Made by a program: the position numbers and the translations under genes
Part shown: in pieces, positions 16,227 through 25,312 of the stretch
Layout of the letters: every line of letters begins with the position of its first letter
Position numbering within the stretch: the first letter of the stretch is position 1
DNA from: Clostridia bacterium
GTDB lineage: Bacteria; Bacillota; Clostridia; Christensenellales; CAG-138
Direction: 5' to 3'
Assembly (NCBI GenBank): GCA_017524445.1
Contig: JAFXVP010000012.1
Coordinates: 1-64,000, forward strand
Length of the DNA: 64,000 bases
The notes under the pieces: generated by a model
What the model saw: the letters and a program-made list of their open reading frames with translations, nothing else
Told to the model about the DNA's origin: nothing
Database searches by the model: none

Positions 16227-17615
16227 ATGAAACCTGTTCTTTTGATCGATTTCGGCAGTACCTATACCAAAGTGACCGCGGTGGACGTCGACGCCCCGCG
16301 GCTTTTGGGTACCGCGAATTCGTATACCACCGTAGAGACCGATATCAACAACGGGCTTGCCGACGCGCTTTGTAAACTCGAAGCGCAGACGGGCAAGCTC
16401 GATTTCTGCGCGCGCTACGCCTGTTCGAGCGCGGCGGGCGGACTTCGCATGCTCGCAAGCGGGCTCGTGCCGGAGCTTACCGCGGAAGCGGCGAAGACCG
16501 CGTCCCTCGGCGCAGGCGCAAAGGTCCTTAAAACGTATTCGTTCAAGCTGAACGAGGACGATGCGGACGAGATCAAAGAGCTTGATCCCGATATCTTCCT
16601 GCTCGTCGGCGGCACGGATGGCGGCAACACCGAGACGATCATCCATAACGCAAAGGTAATCGCGGACATCGGCGGAAGCTACCCCGTCATCCTCGCGGGC
16701 AACCGCAACGCGGCGCGTACCTGTGCGAAGCTTCTTGAAGGACGCGAGGTGCACATCACCGAAAACGTCATGCCGTCGTTCAACGTGCTGAACACCGAGC
16801 CGGTGCAGAAGGAGATCCGCGAGGTCTTCTTAAACCGCATCATTCAGGCAAAGGGACTTTCGAAAGCCGCGGAGCTCATCAACGGTATCATGATGCCGAC
16901 GCCGAGCGCGGTCATGGCGGCGATCAAGCTGCTTGCCGAGGGTACGGAGAATCAGAAGGGCATCGGCGATCTCGTGGCGGTGGACGTCGGCGGCGCGACG
17001 ACGGACGTCTACTCCGTTGCGGAGGGACTGCCGGACGACCCGAGAACCGCTTTGCGCGGTATTCCGGAACCGTACGTCAAGCGCACGGTCGAGGGCGACA
17101 TCGGCATGCGGTACAGCATCCGCGGCATTATCGAGGCTGCCGGACTGAAAAAGACGGCGCAGATCGCTGATCTTTCCGAGGAACGGCTTTCGGAGATCGT
17201 CGAGCTCTTTGCGACGCACACGGACATGCTGCCGTTCGACGACGAAACGCAGCGCGCGGACGAAGCGCTCGCGAGCATGGCGGTGCGGGTCGCGATGACG
17301 CGCCACGCAGGGCGGCTTTCCGAGATCTTCGGTCTCGGTGGGCTGCAGCTCATCCAGACCGGCAAAAACCTTTTGAATGTGGATCGGTTCATCGTCACGG
17401 GCGGCTCGCTGATCCACACCGAACACACGGGACGGATCGCGTCCTACGGCTTCTTTGACGAGGAAGACCCGGGTTCTCTGAAGCCGAAAAGCTGCACCGT
17501 GCTCGTGGACCGAAGCTATATCATCGCCGCGATGGGACTTCTGTCCCAGTATTACCCCGAAGCGGCGCTCACCATTCTGAAAGAGGAGTTAGTAAAAGAT
17601 GACGGTACAAAATAA
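16227..17615 (+). CDS. glmL: Glutamate mutase chaperone/reactivase GlmL (MutL, ASKHA ATPase)
   Basis: The 462-residue product starts with [17 protein letters not shown], the phosphate-1 loop of ASKHA ATPases, and has [12 protein letters not shown] and a second phosphate motif [14 protein letters not shown] around residue 250. MutL-type proteins accompany glutamate and related mutases and probably reactivate the enzyme by exchanging damaged cobalamin; they are not subunits of the catalytic complex. The 3' end overlaps glmE by 17 bases, so expression is coupled. The S-L-E order is the classical arrangement. Confidence 0.92.
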   Translation: MKPVLLIDFGSTYTKVTAVDVDAPRLLGTANSYTTVETDINNGLADALCKLEAQTGKLDFCARYACSSAAGGLRMLASGLVPELTAEAAKTASLGAGAKVLKTYSFKLNEDDADEIKELDPDIFLLVGGTDGGNTETIIHNAKVIADIGGSYPVILAGNRNAARTCAKLLEGREVHITENVMPSFNVLNTEPVQKEIREVFLNRIIQAKGLSKAAELINGIMMPTPSAVMAAIKLLAEGTENQKGIGDLVAVDVGGATTDVYSVAEGLPDDPRTALRGIPEPYVKRTVEGDIGMRYSIRGIIEAAGLKKTAQIADLSEERLSEIVELFATHTDMLPFDDETQRADEALASMAVRVAMTRHAGRLSEIFGLGGLQLIQTGKNLLNVDRFIVTGGSLIHTEHTGRIASYGFFDEEDPGSLKPKSCTVLVDRSYIIAAMGLLSQYYPEAALTILKEELVKDDGTK

Positions 17616-19050
17616 ACGCATTCCGGATGACGAATTCAACAGCATCCGCGAAGAGGTTCTGAAGCAATGGCCGACCGGCGCGGAAGTCGATTTGAAAGAA
17701 GCAATCGAATTCCACAAGGCGCTGCCGGATCACAAGGTCTTTTCGAAAAAACTGATCGACGCCAAGAACAAGGGCGTCACGCTGATCCAGCCGCGCGCGG
17801 GCGTTGCGCTCATAGACGCGCAGATCGAACTGCTCACGTACCTTCAGGACAAGGGCGAAGCGGATCTTCTGCCCACCACGATCGACAGCTACACGCGCCA
17901 GAACCGCTATCAGGAGGCGGAGAACGGCATCCGTGAGTCGATGAAGGAGCGCCGCTCCATGCTGAACGGCTTCCCGGCGGTAAACCACGGCGTACAGGGC
18001 TGCAGACGGCTCATCAACGCGCTGGACACGCCGATCCAGGTGCGCCACGGCACGCCGGACGCGCGTCTTCTCACCGAGATCGCGTATGCGGGCGGCTTCA
18101 CGAGCTACGAGGGCGGCGGCATCTCCTATAACCTCCCCTACGCGAAGAACGTCCCGATGGAAAAGACGATCGCGGACTGGCAGTACGTCGACCGTCTGAC
18201 CGGCATCTATGAAGAAGCGGGCGTTTCCATCAACCGTGAGCCGTACGGTCCTTTGACCGGCACACTCGTTCCCGCCTGCATCTCGAACGCGGTCGCGATC
18301 ATCGAAGCGCTGCTTGCCGCTGAGCAGGGCGTGAAAAACATCACCGTCGGTTACGGTCAGTGCGGCAACCTCGTACAGGACGTCGCGGCGATCCGCGTGC
18401 TCGAGGAGCTCACGAACGAGTATCTGATCAAGAGCGGTCACAAGGACGTGATCGTCACGACCGTCTTCCATCAGTGGATGGGCGGGTTCCCGCAGGACGA
18501 AGCGAAGGCGTTCGGCGTCATCAGCTGGGGCAGCGCGACGGCGGCGCTTTCGAAGGCCACCAAGGTCATCGTCAAGACCCCGCACGAAGCGGCGGGCGTT
18601 CCGACGATGGAAGCGAACGCGGAAGGTCTGCGCTGCACGAAGCAGGTCATTTCGATGCTCGCGGATCAGGTCTGCACGGCGGCCAACCTTGAAGAAGAAA
18701 AGTGGATGATCCGTTCGGAGACCCGCTGCATCCTCGACAAATGCTTCGAGCTCGGCAACGGCGACATCGCTGACGGCTGCGTCAAGGCGGTGCTGTGCGG
18801 CGTGCTCGACATTCCGTTTGCGCCTTCCCGCTTCAACGCGGGCAAGATGCTCCCCGCGCGCGACAACACCGGCGCGATCCGCATCCTTGAGATGGGCAAT
18901 CTGCCGTTTAACGACGAGATCAAGGCGTATCACCGCGCGAAGATCGCGGAACGCGCAAAGGCCGAGAAGCGCAACGCGACGTTCCAGATGGTCATCGACG
19001 ACGTCTACGCGATCAGCAAGGGCCGTTTGGTCGGCAGGCCAAGGGGATAA
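17599..19050 (+). CDS. glmE: Glutamate mutase (methylaspartate mutase) epsilon subunit
   Basis: The 483-residue product has the normal length and full-length similarity pattern of the catalytic TIM-barrel subunit: [35 protein letters not shown], the arginine-containing [33 protein letters not shown] and [16 protein letters not shown]. It binds glutamate by an arginine-rich pocket and contacts the GlmS-bound AdoCbl. ATG 17599 lies within the end of glmL, with GAGGAG upstream. Its product 3-methylaspartate is the substrate of the next gene. Confidence 0.94.
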   Translation: MTVQNKRIPDDEFNSIREEVLKQWPTGAEVDLKEAIEFHKALPDHKVFSKKLIDAKNKGVTLIQPRAGVALIDAQIELLTYLQDKGEADLLPTTIDSYTRQNRYQEAENGIRESMKERRSMLNGFPAVNHGVQGCRRLINALDTPIQVRHGTPDARLLTEIAYAGGFTSYEGGGISYNLPYAKNVPMEKTIADWQYVDRLTGIYEEAGVSINREPYGPLTGTLVPACISNAVAIIEALLAAEQGVKNITVGYGQCGNLVQDVAAIRVLEELTNEYLIKSGHKDVIVTTVFHQWMGGFPQDEAKAFGVISWGSATAALSKATKVIVKTPHEAAGVPTMEANAEGLRCTKQVISMLADQVCTAANLEEEKWMIRSETRCILDKCFELGNGDIADGCVKAVLCGVLDIPFAPSRFNAGKMLPARDNTGAIRILEMGNLPFNDEIKAYHRAKIAERAKAEKRNATFQMVIDDVYAISKGRLVGRPRG

Positions 19051-19061
19051 AGCGCATCCAA

Positions 19062-19263
19062 AGCCCTCCTTGTGCAAAGGAGGAGATGGCGACGCGGTAG
19101 ACGGCGCGTAGCGCCGTCGCGCGACGGCACCGTTGTAACGAAGCGCAGCGAAGTGTGTAAGGCGGGCGAAGCCCGTCGGGAGGATTGTTGCCCGAGCATC
19201 CTCCCGGTACACAATCCCTCCGTCAGCCGGACGGCTGACACCTCCCTTTGCACAAGGGAGGCT
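19062..19263. repeat. MITE-like element with 22-23 bp terminal inverted repeats
   Basis: AGCCCTCCTTGTGCAAAGG at 19062 is matched by an inverted near-copy ending at 19263 (CCTTTGCACAAGGGAGGCT region). The 202-base interior contains GC-rich hairpins (ACGGCGCGTAGCGCCGT) and no ORF of substance. It separates glmE from the ammonia-lyase gene. A related half-element lies at 39832-39885. Confidence 0.75.
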
Positions 19264-19325
19264 CAAACCGTGAACAAGCGGGGATCCCGCATATTTCATA
19301 ATAGAATGACAGAAAGGCGAAAAAC

Positions 19326-20579
19326 ATGAAAATCATTGACGTTATCTGTTCCGCAGGCCGTACCGGCTTCTACTTCGACGATCAGCGCGCCATCAAGGCC
19401 GGCGCAAAATCGGACGGCGCCGCATACGTCGGCGAACCGAAGACCGCGGGCTTTACCTCTGTGCGTCAGCCGGGCGAATCCATCTCCGTGATGCTCGTTC
19501 TCGAAGACGGTCAGATCGCATTCGGCGACTGCGCGGCGGTCCAGTATTCCGGCTGCGGCGGACGCGATCCGCTGTTCCTTGCAAAGGACTTTATCCCGAT
19601 CATCGAAAAGTATATCAAGCCGCAGCTTATCGGCCGTGAAGCAGACAATTTCCGCAAGCTCGCCGCGGACCTCGAAGCGATCACCGTGGACGGCAAGCGT
19701 CTCCACACCGCGATCCGTTACGGCATGACGCAGGCGCTCCTCGACGCCGTCGCAAAGTCCACCCGCCGCATGATGTGCGAGGTTGTGGCGGACGAATACG
19801 GCTGCACGATCGAGGAAAGACCGCTCGACGTCTTCACGCAGTCCGGCGACGACCGCTATACGAACTCCGACAAGATGATCATCAAGGGCGCGCAGATCCT
19901 GCCGCACGCTCTCATCAACAATGTCAAGACGAAGCTCGGTGAGCACGGCGAACTGCTGCTTAAGTACGTCGAATGGCTCCGTGACCGCGTTCTTGCGCTC
20001 CGCACGAGCGAGGACTATAATCCCATCTTCCACATCGACGTGTACGGTACGATCGGCGCGGCGTTCGGCAACGACAACTACAAGGCGATGGCGGACTACA
20101 TGGCGAAGCTCGAGGAGGCGGCTAAGCCGTTCCACCTCCGCATCGAAGGTCCGATGGACGTCGAGGACCGCGAAAAGCAGATGCTCGCGCTGAAGGCAAT
20201 CACCAAGGAACTCGACGACCGCGGCATCAACGTGGAGATCGTGGCGGACGAGTGGTGCAACACGCTCGAGGACATCAAGTACTTCGCCGACAACAAGGCG
20301 GGCCATATGGTCCAGATCAAGACGCCCGACCTCGGCGGCATCAACAACACGATCGAAGCGGTCCTGTACTGCAAGGCAAAGGGCATCGGCGCGTATCAGG
20401 GCGGCACGTGCAACGAGACCGACCGCTCGGCGCAGGTCTGCGTACAGTGCGCGATGGCGACCCGTCCCGATCAGATCCTCGCAAAACCCGGCATGGGCGT
20501 CGACGAGGGCTACATGATCGTTTACAACGAGATGCAGCGCATCCTCGCTTACCTTGCGGCAAAGAAAGCAAGAGCGTAA
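19326..20579 (+). CDS. mal: Methylaspartate ammonia-lyase
   Basis: The 417-residue product is an enolase-superfamily ammonia-lyase that deaminates (2S,3S)-3-methylaspartate to mesaconate. It shows the family N-terminus (DVICSAGRTGFYFDDQRAIKAGA), FHIDVYGTIG, RIEGPMDVEDREKQM with metal ligands, IVADEWCNTLEDIKYF, and VQIKTPDLGGINN with the catalytic lysine, followed by QGGTCNETDRSAQVC. Length agrees with characterised enzymes (about 413). The weak RBS GAAAGGCG precedes ATG 19326. A MITE-like repeat divides it from glmE, but it may still be read through from the upstream genes. Confidence 0.95.
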   Translation: MKIIDVICSAGRTGFYFDDQRAIKAGAKSDGAAYVGEPKTAGFTSVRQPGESISVMLVLEDGQIAFGDCAAVQYSGCGGRDPLFLAKDFIPIIEKYIKPQLIGREADNFRKLAADLEAITVDGKRLHTAIRYGMTQALLDAVAKSTRRMMCEVVADEYGCTIEERPLDVFTQSGDDRYTNSDKMIIKGAQILPHALINNVKTKLGEHGELLLKYVEWLRDRVLALRTSEDYNPIFHIDVYGTIGAAFGNDNYKAMADYMAKLEEAAKPFHLRIEGPMDVEDREKQMLALKAITKELDDRGINVEIVADEWCNTLEDIKYFADNKAGHMVQIKTPDLGGINNTIEAVLYCKAKGIGAYQGGTCNETDRSAQVCVQCAMATRPDQILAKPGMGVDEGYMIVYNEMQRILAYLAAKKARA

Positions 20580-20652
20580 AGCGCGCGGATGCTGCGGAGA
20601 AGGCGTCGAAAGATCCTTCGCTGCCGCTCAGGATGACACGCAAAAACACAAA

Positions 20653-20680
20653 GGCGATCCCAATGCGGGATCGCCTGTTT
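20653..20680 (+). terminator. Terminator after methylaspartate ammonia-lyase
   Basis: GGCGATCCC, loop AATGC, GGGATCGCC, then TGTTTGATTTT. The bases just before it (about 20606-20640) contain one copy of a dispersed GATCCTTCG...CTCAGGATGACA repeat. Confidence 0.8.
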
Positions 20681-20762
20681 GATTTTCAGCGGCTCATTGC
20701 CTCCCTCGCAGACGAAAACCAAAGAGCGCTTCATGTTCTACCGGGATTCACCCTGCTCCGTA

Positions 20763-20791
20763 TTGCGAAAGAACGCTGCATCGGTTATAAT
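20763..20791 (+). promoter_or_regulatory. Promoter of the HTH/P-loop/CYTH gene
   Basis: TTGCGA (20763-20768), 17-bp spacer, TATAAT (20786-20791), about 50 bases before the ATG. Confidence 0.75.
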
Positions 20792-20841
20792 GTGATCGAA
20801 GAAAGGGAAACGATCGGACGATCGGGAAAGGACGCACAAAC

Positions 20842-22146
20842 ATGAACGACTATTCTTTCGGCGAAAAGCTGTACCGGTATCGCAAGGCGGCGAACCTGAC
20901 GCAGGCGGCGCTTGCCGAACGGCTCGGGGTCGGAAGCAAAGCGGTTTCCAAGTGGGAGAACGGCGCGGCAAAGCCGACGACCGAGATGCTCAGAAAGCTT
21001 GCCGCCCTGTTCGGAACGACCGTGGAAGAACTGCTCAGCCTGCGGGAAAGCGCACGGGAAAAGACCGTAGTGAAGATCGTGCTGACCGGCGGACCGTGCG
21101 CCGGCAAAACGACCGCGTTGAGCTGGATCCAGAACAACCTGCCGAAGTACGGGTACACGGTGCTGTTCGTTCCGGAGACGGCGACCGAGCTGATCGGCGG
21201 CGGCGTCACACCCTGGGGCATGGATACGAACCTCGATTATCAGCGCTGTCAGATGCAGCTTCAGCTTGAGAAGGAACGCGTATTTGAGCAGGCGGCGCAG
21301 GCGATACCGTCGGACAAGGTTCTAATCGTCTGCGATCGCGGCACGATCGACAACAAAGCGTACATGTCGGATCTGGAGTTTCTGCGGCTGTGCGAAGAGC
21401 TCAATACAAGCGAGGTAGAGCTTCGGGACCGGTACGACGCGGTCTTCCATCTGGTGACCGCGGCAAAAGGCGCGCTCGACGCGTACACGACCGCGAACAA
21501 CGCCGCGCGGCGGGAGACGCCCGAACAGGCGGCGGCGCTGGACGATAAGCTGATCGCCGCGTGGACCGGGCATCCGCACTTTCGGGTCATTGACAACTCG
21601 ACGAACTTCGAGGACAAGCTCAGAAGACTGCTCAGGGAGATCACGCGCTTCCTCGGCGAGCCGGAGCCGCTGGAGATCGAGCGCAAGTTTTTGATCGAAT
21701 ATCCGGACCTTAAGTGGCTCGAATCGCAGCCGAACTGCCGCAGAGTCGACATCATCCAGACGTACCTCAAGTCCGGACCGGACGAGGAGATCCGCGTGCG
21801 TCAGCGCGGCGCGGACGGAAGCTACGCCTATTACGAAACGATCAAGCGTACCGTGACCGGCATGAAGCGCGTCGAGATCGAGCGGCGGCTCAGCCAGAAG
21901 GAATATCTGAAACGGCTCATGGACGCCGACACGACACGGCGGCAGATCCGCAAAACGCGCTACTGCCTGATGTACGAGAATCAGTATTTCGAGATCGACG
22001 TCTACCCGTTCTGGACGGACAGGGCGATCGCGGAGCTCGAGCTTGCCGACGAACAGCAGCCGATCACGTTCCCGAAGGAGCTGAAGATCATCCGGGAGGT
22101 CACCGACGATCCGGCGTACAAAAACGCCGCGCTCGCAAAGATATAA
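20842..22146 (+). CDS. XRE helix-turn-helix / NadR-like P-loop ATPase / CYTH three-domain fusion
   Basis: Residues 1-65 are an XRE-type helix-turn-helix (LTQAALAERLGVGSKAVSKWENG). Residues 75-265 are an AAA_28-type P-loop domain with Walker A GGPCAGKT at 83-90 and LIVCDRGTIDNKAYM as a Walker-B-like region. Residues 275-434 are a CYTH triphosphate-tunnel domain opening with ExExK (E278, E280, K282 in LEIERKFL) followed by alternating charged strands such as EIRVRQRG and VEIERRL. CYTH enzymes act on inorganic or organic triphosphates, and P-loop plus CYTH pairs are known in other organisms; the DNA-binding front end is unusual. The protein may sense a triphosphate and regulate transcription. 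This is inference. Confidence 0.85.
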   Translation: MNDYSFGEKLYRYRKAANLTQAALAERLGVGSKAVSKWENGAAKPTTEMLRKLAALFGTTVEELLSLRESAREKTVVKIVLTGGPCAGKTTALSWIQNNLPKYGYTVLFVPETATELIGGGVTPWGMDTNLDYQRCQMQLQLEKERVFEQAAQAIPSDKVLIVCDRGTIDNKAYMSDLEFLRLCEELNTSEVELRDRYDAVFHLVTAAKGALDAYTTANNAARRETPEQAAALDDKLIAAWTGHPHFRVIDNSTNFEDKLRRLLREITRFLGEPEPLEIERKFLIEYPDLKWLESQPNCRRVDIIQTYLKSGPDEEIRVRQRGADGSYAYYETIKRTVTGMKRVEIERRLSQKEYLKRLMDADTTRRQIRKTRYCLMYENQYFEIDVYPFWTDRAIAELELADEQQPITFPKELKIIREVTDDPAYKNAALAKI

Positions 22147-22196
22147 CGCAAAGAGAAAACCGTGTTATCCCTAAAAAATGAAGGAGGTGTAAGGCA

Positions 22197-22484
22197 ATGT
22201 CAAAAGAGAGCGAATGGGTCTTTATCAAGTCATTCGGAAACGAGTGGTGCAGCGATACGGTCTATATCGATCCCGTGCATGAGACAGCCAAGATCACGCA
22301 TTATGAGATCACGCACTGGGGTTATCATGACGAATGCAGCGACAGAGAGTATGACGAGCCGATCAGCATTGAAAGAGCATTGCAGCTTGTCTGGCCCGAT
22401 GAAAAGGCGATTGCCCGAATCATCGATAACACAAAAAAGGACTATTCGGAAACGCTTAAGCGTTTCGGGTTCACCAAATCATAA
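22197..22484 (+). CDS. Small conserved-looking hypothetical protein
   Basis: The 95-residue product is acidic and rich in aromatic residues (WCSDTVYIDPVHET, ITHWGYHDEC), with no signal peptide or membrane segment. A strong RBS, AAGGAGGTGTAAGGCA, precedes the ATG at 22197. I do not recognise the family. It lies 50 bases after the CYTH fusion gene and 60 before an ECF S-component, in the same direction. Confidence 0.7.
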   Translation: MSKESEWVFIKSFGNEWCSDTVYIDPVHETAKITHYEITHWGYHDECSDREYDEPISIERALQLVWPDEKAIARIIDNTKKDYSETLKRFGFTKS

Positions 22485-22545
22485 GCGATGCGGAGAAACG
22501 CCGCTGTAACATAACAATTCAAAAATACGATCAGGAGGAATCATC

Positions 22546-23100
22546 ATGAACCGGAATTTAAGAGTATTGACCGCAACCGCCGTCGGTATTGCCCTTTTCG
22601 TTGTACTGGCGCTGTGCCTGCAGGTGCCGGTGTTTGAAAACTACTACCTCTGCCTCGGCTACGTCGCGATGGCTGTGTTCTGCTACTCGTTCGGCACGGT
22701 CAGCGGAACGATCGTCGGCGTATTCGGCGTCGTGCTCTACTGTCTGCTCATCAGCGGATTGAGAGGCATGCCCGGCTGGGCGCTCGGCAACGTGGCGATC
22801 GGGTTCGGACTCGGGCTCACGTTCGAGCTGACGAAGAACATGAAAAACCGCGTCGGAAAATACATGATCTGGGTTTCGGCCGTCATTTTCAGCACGGCGA
22901 TCGGCATCCTCGGGCTCAAATCGCTCGTTGACAGCGTGATCAAGTCGCAGCCGTTCCTTGCGCGCGTCGTCATGAATCTGTACGCGTTCGTTGCGGACGT
23001 CGTCGTGCTGATCGTTGCGCTGCCGATCTGCGAACTCCTTGACAAACCCGCGAAAAAGCTGTTGGGCGAGAAGGAAAAAACAACGGATGGGCAGAAATAA
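22546..23100 (+). CDS. ECF transporter S-component (substrate-binding membrane subunit)
   Basis: The 184-residue product has five to six hydrophobic helices, an early LTATAVGIALFVVLAL, and GMPGWALGNVAIGFGLGL in the middle, which fits the S-component fold of energy-coupling-factor vitamin transporters. It would bind a micronutrient outside and work with a shared EcfAAT module encoded elsewhere. The specificity cannot be read, and no riboswitch is visible in the short gap upstream. ATG 22546 is preceded by AGGAGG. Confidence 0.75.
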   Translation: MNRNLRVLTATAVGIALFVVLALCLQVPVFENYYLCLGYVAMAVFCYSFGTVSGTIVGVFGVVLYCLLISGLRGMPGWALGNVAIGFGLGLTFELTKNMKNRVGKYMIWVSAVIFSTAIGILGLKSLVDSVIKSQPFLARVVMNLYAFVADVVVLIVALPICELLDKPAKKLLGEKEKTTDGQK

Positions 23101-23278
23101 CGCGTGGGAAAGCGATCCGGCAGGCGCGATCGCGGGCGGCATTCCCGGTGCGAGGGTCGGCTCCCGCGCGATCGGCGAAAAACGGAAGACCGATCCGGGA
23201 CTTTTTGATCTGCTCCTGAAAATTTCCGACGGTCTTTATGAGGAGGCGGAACGCTGCGAACGGGAGGGTGCACAATGA
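23087..23278 (+). CDS. Small ORF coupled to the HD-domain gene
   Basis: A 63-residue frame overlaps the end of the S-component gene (14 bases) and ends in ATGA with the start of the next gene. The sequence has a glycine-rich start (AGAIAGGIPGARVGS) and an acidic helical end (LLKISDGLYEEAERCEREG). The overlaps on both sides and GAAGGAAAAAACAACGG-type upstream purines argue for a translated coupling ORF, but no family is recognised. Confidence 0.5.
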   Translation: MGRNNAWESDPAGAIAGGIPGARVGSRAIGEKRKTDPGLFDLLLKISDGLYEEAERCEREGAQ

Positions 23279-23721
23279 TCTATACCGAACTGACCAAAAA
23301 GGCATTGCGGCTGTGCTTTGAAGCACACAAGAATCAGGTCGACAAAAGCGGGCTGCCGTACGTGTTTCATCCGTTCCACGTCGCCGAGCAGATGACAACC
23401 GAGGAAACGACCGCCGTCGCGCTGCTGCACGACGTGATCGAGGATACGGACTATACGCTTGCCGACATTGCGGCAATGGGCTTCCCGCAGTCGGTGACCG
23501 ACGCGCTGAAGCTGCTGACGCACGACGAGCGCGTTCCGTATATGACGTATGTCGCCGCAATCAAGCAGAATCCGATCGCGCGGGCGGTGAAGCTTGCGGA
23601 TCTTCGGCACAACAGTGACCTGAGCCGATTGGATCATATCGATGCCGCGGCGCTGGAACGCGTGCAGAAATACCGCTCCGCGATTCGGCTTTTGACTTCG
23701 AATACGGACGATCTCTGCTGA
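23275..23721 (+). CDS. HD-domain hydrolase, RelA/SpoT hydrolase-like (MESH1 type)
   Basis: The 148-residue product is a lone HD domain: LCFEAHKNQVDKSGLPYVFHPFHVAEQM, then ALLHDVIEDTDYTLADI (the HD pair) and RAVKLADLRHNSDLSRL. This is the arrangement of the (p)ppGpp hydrolase half of SpoT and of small alarmone hydrolases; no synthetase or TGS domain is present. It may hydrolyse ppGpp or a related nucleotide in the cytoplasm. The ATG overlaps the preceding small ORF, GGGAGG lies just upstream. Confidence 0.85.
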   Translation: MIYTELTKKALRLCFEAHKNQVDKSGLPYVFHPFHVAEQMTTEETTAVALLHDVIEDTDYTLADIAAMGFPQSVTDALKLLTHDERVPYMTYVAAIKQNPIARAVKLADLRHNSDLSRLDHIDAAALERVQKYRSAIRLLTSNTDDLC

Positions 23722-23739
23722 ATCAAACCGAAAAGGTTG

Positions 23740-23766
23740 ACGATCCCCATAACGGGATCGTTTTTC
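23740..23766 (+). terminator. Terminator after the HD-domain gene
   Basis: ACGATCCC, loop CATAAC, GGGATCGT, then TTTTCTTT. Confidence 0.85.
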
Positions 23767-23787
23767 TTTATCCATCGCATTTACCGG

Positions 23788-23816
23788 TTGCGTTTCCGCG
23801 AAAAACGATGTAAAAT
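23788..23816 (+). promoter_or_regulatory. Promoter of pyk
   Basis: TTGCGT (23788-23793), 17-bp spacer, TAAAAT (23811-23816), with the pyk start about 34 bases downstream. Confidence 0.65.
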
Positions 23817-23849
23817 AATATATAACAAGCAGGAAAGGATCGTGTGATT

Positions 23850-25265
23850 ATGAGAAAGACAAAGATCATCTGCACCATCGGACCGGCGAGCGACAAGCCG
23901 GAGGTCTTCCGCGCCATGTGCCTTGCGGGGCTGAACGTCGCGCGGCTGAACTTTTCCCACGGCACGCACGAGGAGCATCAGAAAAAGATCGACATGATCA
24001 AGGCGGTGCGCGAGGAGCTGAACCTGCCGATCCCGATCATGCTCGACACGAAGGGACCGGAGTACCGCATCCGGACGTTCGAAAACGGCAAGATCACACT
24101 GAATGACGGCGACGCGTTCACGTTCACCACGCGCGAGATCGTCGGAAACGAAAGCATCGTTTCGGTAAGCTACGCAGGTCTTGCGGACGATCTGTCCGTC
24201 GGCGACCGCATCCTTGTCAACAACGGGCTCGTCATCTTCAAGGTCGAGGCGATCGAGGGAACCGAGATCAAGTGCCGCGTCGTCACGGGCGGCGTGCTCA
24301 GTGATCGCAAGAGCATGAGCTTCCCCGGCAAGGTCATGCGGCAGAAATACCTCAGCGAACAGGACAAGGCTGACCTGTTGTTCGGCATCGAAAACGGTGT
24401 GGAATTCGTCGCGGCGTCATTTGTTTCCTGCAAACAGGATCTTTTGGACCTGAAAGGCTTTTTGCATGAGCACGGCGGCGACAGCATCGACGTCATCGCG
24501 AAGATCGAAAACCGCCACGGCGTCGACAACATCGACGAGATCTGCTCCTGCTGCGAGGGCGTCATGGTCGCGCGCGGCGACCTCGGCGTGGAGGTCCCGT
24601 TCACCGAGCTGCCCGCGATCCAGAAGCACCTGATCACAAAATGCCGACTCCTCGGCAAGCGCGTTATCACGGCGACCGAAATGCTCGAAAGCATGATCAA
24701 CAATCCGCGTCCGACGCGCGCCGAGATCAGCGACGTTGCGAACGCGGTTTATGACGGCACGAGCGCGATCATGCTCTCCGGCGAATCCGCCGCCGGCAAA
24801 TACCCGGTCGAATCGGTCCGTACGATGGGCGAGATCGCCGAAGAGACCGAACGCCACATCGACTACAAGGCGCAGTTCGAGTCCCAGAGCTTTGCGATCC
24901 ACAACCGCGTCGACGCGATCTCTCATGCCGCGTGCACGATGGCGATCGACCTGAACGCGAGCGCGATCGTCGTGACCTCGCTGAGCGGTCTTACCGTGCG
25001 CATGGTTTCGCGCTTCCGCGCGCCGATCACGATCCTCGGTCTCGCGACCAACAAAAACGCATGGTATAAGCTTGCGCTCAGTTGGGGCGTTGTGCCGGTG
25101 CTGACCGAGCAGTTCCCGAGTATGGAGGTGCTGTACTTCTACGCGGCGCGCTGCGCGAAGAGCACGCTCTCCCTCGCCCCCGGCTCGACCGTCGTCATGA
25201 CCGGCGGCGACACGACCGGCGCAAGCGGCAACACGAACGTCCTGCGCATCGAGACGATCGTATAA
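23850..25265 (+). CDS. pyk: Pyruvate kinase
   Basis: The 471-residue product has all landmarks of pyruvate kinase: KTKIICTIGPAS at the N-terminus, LNFSHG, MLDTKGPEYR, the B domain, VIAKIENRHGVDNIDEI, VMVARGDLGVEVP and the ATEMLESMINNPRPTRAEISDVANAVYDGTSAIMLSGESA signature region. It makes pyruvate and ATP from phosphoenolpyruvate. The extra C-terminal PEP-utiliser domain found in some Firmicutes is absent. GTG 23844 is an alternative start; I prefer ATG 23850 because AGGAAAGGA ends 10 bases before it. It is flanked by terminators and so is monocistronic. Confidence 0.97.
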   Translation: MRKTKIICTIGPASDKPEVFRAMCLAGLNVARLNFSHGTHEEHQKKIDMIKAVREELNLPIPIMLDTKGPEYRIRTFENGKITLNDGDAFTFTTREIVGNESIVSVSYAGLADDLSVGDRILVNNGLVIFKVEAIEGTEIKCRVVTGGVLSDRKSMSFPGKVMRQKYLSEQDKADLLFGIENGVEFVAASFVSCKQDLLDLKGFLHEHGGDSIDVIAKIENRHGVDNIDEICSCCEGVMVARGDLGVEVPFTELPAIQKHLITKCRLLGKRVITATEMLESMINNPRPTRAEISDVANAVYDGTSAIMLSGESAAGKYPVESVRTMGEIAEETERHIDYKAQFESQSFAIHNRVDAISHAACTMAIDLNASAIVVTSLSGLTVRMVSRFRAPITILGLATNKNAWYKLALSWGVVPVLTEQFPSMEVLYFYAARCAKSTLSLAPGSTVVMTGGDTTGASGNTNVLRIETIV

Positions 25266-25280
25266 ACATTCCCGGATCAC

Positions 25281-25312
25281 AAAAGTCCCCGCGGTCACGC
25301 GAGGACTTTTTC
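25281..25312. terminator. Terminator between pyk and the YwaF-like gene
   Basis: AAGTCCCCGCG, loop GTCA, CGCGAGGACTT with one mismatch, T-rich on the plus side. It lies at the convergent junction and can serve both directions. Confidence 0.75.

Noticed and set aside
17569..19299. 576-codon minus-strand ORF opposite glmE
   Set aside because: Shadow of glmE and of the adjacent repeat.
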